From Formicarius rufipectus (lineage: Eukaryota; Chordata; Aves; Passeriformes; Formicariidae): DNA of 64,000 nucleotides. Made by a program: the position numbers and the translations under genes. The stretch lies in assembly GCA_013399695.1 (NCBI GenBank), contig VXAU01001833.1:124001-188000 (forward strand). The letters run 5' to 3'. Positions 49,537 to 61,500 of this stretch are shown here, piece after piece (positions within the stretch are counted from its first letter, which is position 1; each line of letters starts with the position of its first letter). Below the pieces are notes generated by a model. The model had not been told where the DNA came from. It ran no database searches and saw only the letters and a list, made by a program, of their open reading frames with translations.

Positions 49537-52500
49537 CTAGGGATTAAGCACAGAAGTGTTTCAGAAATGAAAGTCAAAACATTTACCTTGGCAAACATTT
49601 CTCATCGACTGCTTAACCTCCAGTCTTGTGGGGGAAAAATAAAAGGAGAAAGAAAAAAATCAACTGACTTTGCTAGGCCTCTTCCTGTGCTGCATAAAGC
49701 AGGCACCTTGGAACAAACACGTTATATGCTAAAAGCAGATGAACACTGAAGAAAAGTATGTTGTTTTACAAAGGGGACATAATAAAAGGACATAAAACCA
49801 TTGAGAACATGGGGATGCTTTGCAGTAGCGTTTGCCTGATGGTTACTGAACCAGATTTTAAGTTGGCATAAATTTGTTCTGTTCTTAACCTGCCACTGAA
49901 GCTCACTGTAAGTGTCCATCTCATTTAATTTTTTTTTCCAGGTGGCAAGATTGGAATGATGACCTAGCATCAGCTGTTACCATGGAGCAAGATTACAAAT
50001 AAAATTCAGATACTTAAGAAGTGAAATAATACAAAAATTTGTAGTGTTGTATGATAAAGACACACCCCACCATTTTTATACCAGCACCGAAGGTAAAGTG
50101 CCAAATAAAGCGCTCTCTGTGCCTCACTTCTGTAGATTGAAATGACTGTATAGTTTCTAGATCCAGATGACCTCATTCAAGACATACTAAAGTGTAGAAA
50201 TGTTTATTAATTGCATTTATCTGCCCTCTGAGGTAACAGTGGAAATTTAAAAGTTACACAGATTTTGTTTCACAAAGCAAACATACTACATTCTAAATAT
50301 TCTACAAACACTTTCTCTATTACTATAGATTCATTTTCAAATCAGCAATCATCCCAGGCTTAGTGTTTCACTTCAGTCTTTGACCTACATAATTTTCCAA
50401 GTTTTTCCTGCTTTTATGAAGACACAACAATATACAAATATGTTAAGATATATAAATAGGTGTTTGCATGTACAATGTATGTTACATGCATTGGCAAGAG
50501 TGAGAATATGAATTTCCTTCCACCCAGCAGTGGTCATACTCCATGAAGTCTATGTGGGAAGAGAGGAGCTCGAGTGAAGATTCCCTTTAGGGTTTTTCTT
50601 CTGACTGTCCACCTTGGTGAGGTGCACCACAGGCTATAGACACATAGGCTGCTACAGGACAGCAGAAAAAGGAGGCAGGCAAGCTGGAGTCTTACCTGCA
50701 GAAAATTTGCAGAAAGTTTGGTGCACAACCACCCTATTTAAACCTAACTAATCAGAAATATATGTTTTAGGTTCTGCCTCAGTTTAATTTGGTTTTAGAT
50801 CAGAGATTTACAGCATAATGTCTGTCCATCTCATCTGGTCCTTGGAAAACCAAAAACTAGCAGGTAGGCTGAATACCAATCACACTGGCATTTATCTCTC
50901 CTGTATAAAGATGGGAGTTTTTCAGCTATACACTTTAGAAGTTAATTTGGCAAGATTCCATGACTAAAAGAATAGATTTATGTCTCATTTGAAAGGGCAT
51001 ATTTTTTCTTTTTTTTTTCCCATATTTTAAATATCTCAGCAAGGATAGACAATATTTATTTTTCCCCCCATTACTATTTTGTATGAATTACCTCTCAGTA
51101 GCTCTTAAAATCGAAGTCCTGCGTTCAATTGGGTGTCTCTTCCTTCTTGTGGTAGAACTGCTGTCCTTTGAGGCGGAATCAGTAGATGAAATTTCTTGGT
51201 AGTAGATATCTAAATCCAGCACTTTGCTCAGACTGTTAATAAATAAGAACACTAAGTTTACAATTTCACTTTTCAATATTATATTCAACATTCTGAAACA
51301 AGGCAACCAAATGTAATTACCGGTCCTGTTTATGTGTTGAGGATCTAAGGAAAAATATATATAGGCACAAAAAACCAGTTTCTGAGGTGTGACTGCTGTA
51401 CAATGCTGATATTGACAATTTTGAAATGCTAAATACTTTTATGTATTCATAAAGCAGACCTATAGGACTGAAATTGTTTGGATTTGCCATTATATTCAAT
51501 GGAGAGGCATTTTTATTGTGTAATCCATTTGACCTATTTTAGATATCTCTCTGAGCAAGAGATGAATCATCTTCCTAAAGATTACTAAAGATTTTTTTCT
51601 CTGAGTAAGAGAGTCTAAAGCAACTAGTTCAAGTATCAGTGTCAATAATGCAGATGTCTTTTATTTTGTTAGGTGAATGCCATCCAGGGTATTATAGCTA
51701 CAGAAAAAAAAATCAATACTGACAACCAGTTTAGAATAGTTAGGGGAAAAAATAATATTCCAAAAGCAATCTGAAAAGAGAAGTTCAGATTTCAATTCTC
51801 ACATTAGTAGAAACCAGAAAAATTTATTTCAATTGCTATGTTACACTGATACAATCAGCATATAAAAGAAGATGCAGTCAGGGAACTGGTTAATTAGACA
51901 TAGGATGAGTGAAACCTAGCTGAGGTCAAAGAGAGAAAACACTAGATTCTTTTAAATTATTTTTTATTATTTTTTTTTTATTTATCTAAACTAGAGTCAA
52001 TAGGTGTGATTTTTCTTTTTCAGTATGCAAATGCCATCAGAAAAAAGCTGAAAGAGACCAGACATGGGTGATGTGGACATAAGGTCAATCCCTTAAGCTG
52101 TGGCATGATCAAATGCAATTTAAACTGTGGTTGAATGAAGCTAGCTGCTGTAAGTATATTTTATATGCATGTAATGTCATGTAACATTCTTTAAGATACA
52201 TCGTTCAGCTCCAGAGTTTGTATTCTGCAACCTCAGCCGAGGACAGTGCGAAGAGCCTGTTCATCCTGCGTCTCTGAGCAGGCTGCCATCCCGCGCATGC
52301 TGTGGTGCCACAGCAGTGTCACTGAGGGGGCATCAAAAAAGCTTAAATATAGACACACAAATAAAATAAAGCTATGATGTATGGCAGGACCCGGGAACCA
52401 GGTCTACAGCATACATAAGAATCCAAGATACAGAAGGGCAGAATATACCTATCGCTTCCTTTTTTTCTGCAGAGATCCATGAAAATATGTTAGTTACACA

Positions 52501-55500
52501 CTGAAGGAAACACCTATGGTTGACATTTCATGGACTACTCTTTTTTATCTGTTATGAATAATTCTTGTTTTAGTTTTATTATTATTTCTAAAGAGTCACA
52601 TATTTTTAGGAGATAATTTTAACAGTCTTTGCATTTTGGTAGCAAAAAAGAACTGGTTACTCATTTGCTTTGACTGGAATTTTAAGCACCTTCAATTATT
52701 TCCTGTGTCAGAACTATCTTTGATGTGAACCTCAACTTACTGGAATGCTTATGTTGCCATGGTAAAGAGCCATGTTTTAGTAAAACTGAAGGACTGAATT
52801 CTATAATGGATTTTAGTAATTGAAAATTGCATATTTTAACTTTGTATATAATGTCCTTCCCATGAATCACCAAATTACCATTCTTTTTTCAATGCTTTAT
52901 TCTGCTGCTTGAAGACAGCTAACTTCTAGAGTATTAAAAGGACAATGGTGAGATAATGAAAAAAATTACCTTTCTTTTCTTGGTTTCCGTTTTTCATCTT
53001 GTATTGATTTCTAAGAAAATACAAAGTAATTAAAAATACTAAAAGGAAACTATATGCAAAGATACGATTCATCAGTGTTAGGGAGGAGAGCATTGTATAT
53101 TTTTCATTAAAAGAAAATACAGAGAATCTAATATGCTGAGCAAGTGCCCCGGAAAAATCTCTTTTCAGAATCTTTGAGACTGAGAATGGGATTAGCTTTG
53201 TTGTCCCCAATTTCAGTTGCCATACTGTGAAAAAAAGCTAACTTAATCATGATCAGAATAGAAAAAGGAGATCTAAAACTTTCAAATAGCTATAGCTGTT
53301 TTAATAAAGCTGACAACACTGTCTCACTGAGGCAAATTTACTGTGATGCCATCAGAATTTCCATGAATACAGGCAACACAGTGGGAGCAGGCATAATCCT
53401 ATTCTCATTAATGCCAATGTAGTCTTGTCACAGGTTTTAGTAGAATAAAATAGACAAAGGCACCATTTAAAAACCAGTATACTAGATGGCAAAAGGACCT
53501 TTAGGGTACAAGGTATCTAGAAATGCAGAGGCAAGAAGATTCATAGGGAATGTGAACAATATCTTATCTCTAATAGATTTTTGTCCCTACATCCAAAACA
53601 ATGCTATGTTGTAGCATACAACCCATCACACTTAAAAGGCAGTATTTTTAAGTGCAGATTGTCTTAATTGTGTTTCTTGCAAGTAAGTGAAAACTCATTA
53701 GAATTAGCAATTATAAAGTCACTGAGAATCAGAAATCCTGATGGACTTCAGCACATAGGCAAATGAACATGACATATAATTTCAAAATAATTAGATGATT
53801 GAAAAAAAAAAAAAAAACCCACAACCAAAAAACCCTCAAAATAAACCTCTAGTTCCTGATATGAACAATGGGTTAATAATGTCAGTCTTCATTTATACCT
53901 GTGTACTTCCTTAGTTCATCTGATGTGCAAGGAGATGAGTGAGAATGGAAGATGTCTAATTAACAACTGTAACATGATGTGAGAGAAATCTGATTTTGCA
54001 GAAGATAGAGAAAATTTTTCTAAAAATGCCCGCATTGTGAGCCTTCACTTTCAGGGGATCTGGGCTTGATAACAATCTGTGAAAGGTAGAAAATCCATGA
54101 TAGCTGGGAAAACTGACTACCCTCTAAAGGAGTCCACTGTCTAAAGTTAGAGCTCAATGATTTACCCAAGGTCTAACAATTTAGGAACTAGTAGGTCTCC
54201 TTTCTAATCTTCTATATTGAACCTTTCCCTGACCAGTGAACTTAATTTCAGGAAAACAGGCTTCTCTTTTTCACACTCTCTTGAAAATACAACTAATTGA
54301 TGGTAATATTAATACCCTGAAAAACTGCTGCTAAAATTTTGATTAAAAATTTTCTGGCATTAGTGCAGTTTTTGTTTGCACTGATGTCATGGTTGTTTTA
54401 TGATATGAGCTGGCCATGTAATAAATTAGCTTTCAGAAAATACTATGTTCCTGATTCTGTAGTCTTGGCTTTCTAAATATGCATTTACTTCAGAATTACC
54501 CCTCTCCTCAGAAATTTCCTAATACAGAATTCTGTGTAATGTCTTTCATTTCAGTCCTTTATCTTACAAAGCTTACTTTCACAAAACAAATTTTATTCTT
54601 ACATGCAAATTTATTTTTAAGAATGTAATATCTTTTCAGTGTTGGAAAGCTGTGTTACTTCAAACCCCTCAGAATAAAACAGCTGTATTTGTCTTTTTTC
54701 GTATGCCGGACACAACTGTCCCTAAAGGCCCTGGTGACACCTTCTGTTGAAAGGAGAAGCAATTGCTACGGTTAGTTTATTTGCTGGGTTCTCACTGGCT
54801 GCTAAAATAGGTCACCAAGATACAGGCACCTGGAGCAAATCAGTTTAATTGCTTTTTTGTTGGAAGTGCTTTCTGAGCTGCTTTTACATTTCCTCTCTGG
54901 TTACTTTCTTGCCTTTTTTGCTACACTTAAGGGCACTGAAGTCAAGAGTAGAACGCAGCACTTGGTATCTGAACTTGGACCAAAGGCTATATATAGAGAC
55001 ACTCAAATCCATTAGTCTCCTGAGCTGTTGGTATTTGCCAATTCCTTCATAATCACAATCTGACACATTTGTAAAGGAAGTTACAGTGTGCATACTAATA
55101 CAGCTTATTTTAGTATTTGCTCTCTGTGCAAGATCAAGCACTAATTTAGATGCTCAAAATAGCTCTCCAAACAAACCTGTGACTCTCCTGCTTCTCTCCT
55201 GTGACTTACAAAGAAACTACAGAGACAGGGCACTTGATTTGGGTATTGAAAATGCAAATGCTGCTTATGCATATAATGAAACAACATATGCTTAGGTACA
55301 AAAGTAAATATAGGTCTCACATAGATCCCCAGTCCAAGTAATTCTGAACTTCAATTTCAAGTCTTGTTTGAAATATGAAGTTTGTGGCCTGCCTCCTTTC
55401 ATCAGGACACAACTTTTATGCTGCTTTAGAAAAGAATATAGGGAATTCGACACTTAGAAAGATAATTTAGATGGCAAATATATAGGAGTTTTAGCCCATA

Positions 55501-58500
55501 AAAGCTTCCTAAACTCACATGTATTAGAGTGTAGTAGGTGGAGTCTTCTGGATTATTTAATGTCTTGGGTTTCCGTGGCCGCCTTGGGGGTCTCTGCATT
55601 GGGCGAGAGTCTTCTACTTTGGCCACAACTGTAAAAAAGCAGAAGACAGCAATGCTTATCTCTTCACAGAAGGTGAGGCTTTTAAAAAAACAGTACAGAA
55701 TTTCACCAAAGAGAGGAAAAAAATGGCACATAGCCACTTTTATTCCTTGCAGTAACTCAAGAAAGCAAATGATTTGGGCGTTTCCATGAGTAGAGAATGG
55801 ATTTGTCCATTTGGGTTCTGACTGTCCACAGGCAAACATGCCACATAATGAATGCCAGACTGGAACATCCCAGCAGTCTGCCTGGCACAGACAGCATTAG
55901 GCCTCTATTTCAGAGGCTGGCCCTCTATATTTTCATGGTGTAGATTCTCCTCAAGGTGTCCTGCTGAGGATTTTCATTTCAACCCGAATCACATACCACT
56001 GAGCAATACAGCGTGACCATGTCCATTGCATCCAGTGTAGTCTGGTTTAGCATATTCAAATTCTAGTTTCTATTTCTACAAAAACTTTATTCAAACATGC
56101 AAAAAATGCTTTCAACTCTAATGGAAACAAAATCAAGATTTTAACACAAAATGGAACAAGTGTCCTCTGGCAGCCTCCCAGTTCAGAGTTAGACACTGAC
56201 TTGTGGATTACACTGGCTGACACATGGGGAACTAGAAAAACATCTTCGGTATTTGCTTGTTAAAAATCTAAATTCTGGCAGTGCCAAGTTACAGAGCTGC
56301 TAAGGGTTCATAGGCCATTTCTCAGAGAGCCAACATAGAGTGCAGGGTTCCAAGTGCCTGTCCTTGGAGATCACAGACTCTGGGGGCTGAGGAACCAGAA
56401 ATGTACAGCACAGGGAGCATGGTCACCTTCCATTCACTTCAGCATTGGAAAAGTTGACAGGGAGTGCCAGCAATTCCTTCATGGTGAAGGAGAAGGGGGT
56501 TGCATGACAGCAGAACAATGATAGAGATGAGTCATAGGAACACATATAGGTGATGAATGAAACCACAGGCCAGATTTAGGCACAGTGGACCATTTGTCTA
56601 AGGTATTTTGCATTATCTAGTGAGGTTTTATCTCTTCTTTGTCCCATCACAGAAATACTCAGTAGAGTCTATGAGAAAAAACATCTCTTTACTCATTCAT
56701 GAATATATTTATAATATATATATAAAATGCATTTATAATATAATGGCTATATAAATTAATAGTGTGAGGGTGGAAGGGGGATCTGGATCTAGATGAATTA
56801 CTCAGATGTGTTCTGCTGATATTATACTCTTTCACATGAAGAGACTTGAATCCATAACCCAGCTGTGCTAACTACATGTGATTGAGTCTTAGAAGGAAGA
56901 ATGTGTTTTGTTCCCTAATGACCATCAGAAACCTTTTTACATGATAAAAACTCTCCCATATACAGCAGACATCTTTTTAATTAAGGAGGTACGACAATCA
57001 TTTAAAATGAGAAATGATCAGTAATACATCAGTGTTGACTCCTGCAAAATTAGCTGTTTAAGTTTTTTGTTATGTGTGATAAATAAAGGCCTGTAAAGGT
57101 CATGGATATACAGAGGAGCCAGAATGAATAATATTAATTTAAATTGTAGTTGGATAATGATTACATTTATTGTTTTAGTTTCTTATCTAAAATGCAGACT
57201 GCTTCTTGTGTCGTGAATGAACAAGTATTTTTTAACATTCTGCACTTAAGAGAAGAATGGCATTTTTCTAAGCCAGGTTACAGATAATTCATGTTAAATA
57301 ATTAATTTTAGATGGAATAAATTCATTTCAGTAACCTGTATTAAAATCAAATGACATTCCTTGATTTCAATAGGTATTGGAGGCCTGACTGTGCTCTTAA
57401 TACAGACAGTTCTTACCTTGCTACATTTCAAAATGGGGCACCTCGAGTTATGTGACATTCCATTTGTGAAAGAGTAGAGGGATATTTTCCTATTTTAATT
57501 TTAAACACAGTAGGAGTTTAAACTGAAAACACTACCTTAAGAAAATTATTTAAAATTCAGTATAGTTGAGTAGAAACACCTAATCTCTGTAGGACATTTT
57601 CAAAAATTGTATCAAAGATCATGACTGCATGAAAATCTAAAAAATAAATGAAGCCAAACTGGGGCCTTTAGGAAAATCCCAATGAAAAGGCTCTCATAAG
57701 ACCTAGATTTTTTACTGTCCCCTAAGAATTTATCACTGTGTGTGCTGTTACATTATTTAATTCATCACTGTCAAACAGATAAAGCATTATTGTATTCTAG
57801 ACTATAATTACTCCAACTGAAATTAGTTGTATACTTCTTGTGTACATGCTCTGCAAAGAAGACTACTTTTTTGCATTCAAAAAGTACCATTTTGACAATG
57901 AGACAAAATGGTTTTCATCTTGGCTCTTGTGCTTCTTGTATATATGAGCTATGGAAAAGAATTGAGGGCACAGAAATACCACCTCAGGGCAGACAGCCTT
58001 CTAAGACTGGATCTCCATCATTCCTTTTTAAAATTAAATATAGAGGTGAAAATGAAATTCCAAGTTTTGCTTCCAAACTACACAGTAAGGTTTAGCTTTC
58101 TTTGTTTCTTTCTGCACTTAGATTTGTGTGATCATTGCTACTGAAATTCAGCAGATGTGTACTTCTTTGTATTGGAGTATACAAAGTAAATTTTGCTTTT
58201 TTATTAGTTGCTGATAATGTCAGAAATCATTTACTTAGTAGAATTGAAAGTGGAAGGCAAATTAAATACTGAAGCCTTATAACTGGTGAATTGGATGTGC
58301 TTGTTTTCCAGATGACCTGTACCTTTCAGTAGTAGGCAATGAAGCAGAAAGGAGGGTTGAAATAATCCATTTATTAACATGGCAATTATGTTGCTTCTAG
58401 AGATCACTGCAAAGAAAAGGTTTATACTTAAATCCAGTTTCTCCATAGTAAAATATCTTGTAGACTATTTTACCTTATGATTTCTAGTATCTCCAGTAAA

Positions 58501-61500
58501 ATCTGGCCATATGCTTTGTATGTAAAAGGAGAACTGATGCTTTCTCTCTAACCATTATTTAAATAGATACTTTGCAACACTGACACATAAACCATTCACA
58601 CAGTAGCTGTTGAAGCACTTTGGAAGTGTCATGTTGGCACTACCATCCCTATCCCACTAGCAGAGATGCACACTGAGACTTGCTTAAGGTTATATCCCAG
58701 CTAGTCATTAGCAGAGCTAAGGTGCTGGGCTGAAGGACTGTGCTGAAATTCCCATCACTGCAGCCAGGCCACACCTCGACAGGGGCTGTCAGTGTGGTGT
58801 CACATATCCTAGAAGCAGGTGTAGGAAAAACTGGAAACAACAACATTTGATGCAACACAGACATTCCTTTTTAAAGGCTGTACCAGGAGGAAGACAGGTC
58901 AAACAACGGGTTGAAAGAGGCGATTTTCCTCCTCAAATTGCCCAAGTGCATCCAGTCAGTACTTGGTTAGTAAAAAAAAACCCAAAAAAAACAACACATC
59001 TCCATGAAGTTAAATCTCTCTCCTGCCTAAACCTGAAGGAGACTGTCAAAGCATAAATTTGATCCAGTGATGATGGAAAGTTTAATAGAAGTTAAAGTCA
59101 TTCTCCAGAAGAATGAATTAAATACAGAGTTAAGGGTCAGCAAAGGCACGTGAACACTGTGGCTACCAGATAAACAGAAGGTTTAGCAATTCTAAGGAAA
59201 ATTCCCTCTTCCTATTATTATCTCAGCTAGCTCATTTAGCACTACCTCAAAGGTTCCTACCTAAGTTACACACACAGTCAATTCTACAAATATTAATACT
59301 TTCACACTCAGTCCTCACTGAAAGCTCCAAATATGCTGAAATGCATACAATATGTATATGTATCCTGAAGAGCACTGCAAACTACAGAACTGTGGAGAGC
59401 TGCATGTGCTTGAAATGTTCCAGGATGAGCAAGAAATGTTTGAATAAAGATAAGTCAGTACCAAGAGCCCTCTAGGTTGAACTGTGTCTGCACATTCTGA
59501 CATACAATGATAAGCTTGGAAGAAAGCAATCTTGAGGAATCAGCATCCATGGATGCTAATGTAAATTAACTATGACTTACAACAGATTTTATACTGAAGA
59601 CTGGAGAAATAGCATGGTTACAACTGTGATAAGCATCTAAGTGACGAAAGGTCTTTATTTATTAGACCACCTGGAGAAAGAGATAAACCCATCTTCAGGT
59701 TATTTAAATAAAATGTTACATGTTTGATTTAGAGCTATTCCACATCATACAGGGACAGAAGTATAAAGCCAAGCTCAGAATAAAGTAGGAAGAAAAGCAA
59801 GAGTAAAAGCAGTAATTGTATAGGTTTTGTACAGGGACTTGGAAGTAATCAGAAAAAAATGCAAATATAGTAACTGGAATTCCAGGATTTAGTAATGAGA
59901 AACTAACATGTATTATTGTTTACAACATCTATGCACATACCATTTTACTGTTCTAATTATACACAGCATGAGGATGTAATTACTCAAGTTTGGAATTTGC
60001 ACATAGAAAAGCACTACTCTTTAGAATTCTGGTTAATAATTTTTAACTATTGTTTATTCATGGAATGCTTGATGTAGCTGGATTTGGAAATCATGGTTGA
60101 TGGCTGAAAATTCAGAGCAATCTGGAAAAAAACAGAAGGATTATTCCGGTCCCGACCTAGAAGTAGAAACTGCAAGAACAGAGAATTTTCTGATTGCATA
60201 TAGCAGAAGTTAAAAGTGTTGGTCTCTCACACCTATGTCTCACAGCCCCACTGAGGGAAGCAGTTTCAGTCTCTGGCTAACACTAATACAGAGTCATATA
60301 TATAATCATATACATTGGAAAAGACCTTCAAGATCATCTAGTCCAGCCTTTGACTGATCACCTTGTCAACTAGACCATGGCACTAAGTGTCATGTTGGGC
60401 CATTTCTTGAACACCTGCAAGTATGGTGACTCCACTCCTTCCTGGGCAGTCCATTCCTATGATTAATAGCCCTTCCCATGAACAAATTCCTCTTGATATC
60501 CATCCTGAACCTCCTCTGGCACAGCTTTAGACTACATCCTTTCATCCTGTTGCTAGTTGCCTGGGAGAAGAGACCAGCCCCAACTCAGGAACAACCTCCA
60601 GTCAGGTGGTTGTAGAGAGCATAAAAAGCAATAACTCAGCTCTCTCAGCCACTCCTCATAAGGTTTACCCTCTAGACCCTTCACCATCTTCATTGCCCTT
60701 CTCTGGACTCACTCCAGCATCTCTCATTTCTGAGAGCTGGGATTACTCTTTTTAAGAGAGGGTATTTAAGGAAAATGGCTGTACTCCATTTCCATGACTT
60801 CCTTAATCTTATGCTGGATCTAACCAACACCCAACACAGATCTTTTATGGCCTGGCTGTATGGTGTCCAAAGGGCCACTCCAGTAACAGAACAGTCAGAC
60901 ACTGTTTTTCTGCAGTCCCACACCTCAGTGCTCCCTGCCTGACCACTCACTTGCAAAGAAGGAACTTTGGCCAGTGAACATTGCTCTGCTCACTCAGTGC
61001 TACACAGACTCCCTTTTCCTTACAGAGTTTGCCCATTAAACTCTCATAAATAGTGCTTTGACAGCCTACAGCAGGAGGACTCCTGGAAGAAAACGCTGCC
61101 TGTCTCACTGCTTCATCTAGCTGCAAAGGTCCTCAGCTGTACTGGAATTCTTCTTACCATGTAAATTTCATTCTAAATATAGAAAATTCTCTTCCTGAGA
61201 TTTTGTACTTGAACTGTCATTTAATAATTAGAAGGATGGACACTATTACTCATCTGGAGGAAAAAGAAAAAAAAATTCTCCCATAATGATTGAATTCCCT
61301 TCACTTCAGGCTTTGACCTCAAAACACTTGACAGCAGCCATTTGTGCCTCTATTCTGACACCACAGTAACCCAAGGCTCACCAGCAGTCCAAAGGTGCAG
61401 TTCTGGGATGCAGCCATTACATTTAGCTGAAAGCATTTAAACAAGTAAATATAACATACTCAGAGACTCTAACCACAGGGAATATTGTTTAATCCAGGAA

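Noticed and set aside
53800..53835. A-rich run followed by CCCACAACCAAAAAACCC as a retroposed poly(A) tail
   Set aside because: No element body or target-site duplication could be found next to it. Similar A/C-rich runs occur at about 58970 and 61630, so it looks like simple sequence.
57419..57475. A possible MYO3A exon before gtaagaactg (minus strand)
   Set aside because: Good donor and one open frame, but no acceptor AG at a sensible distance, and the peptide is unremarkable.
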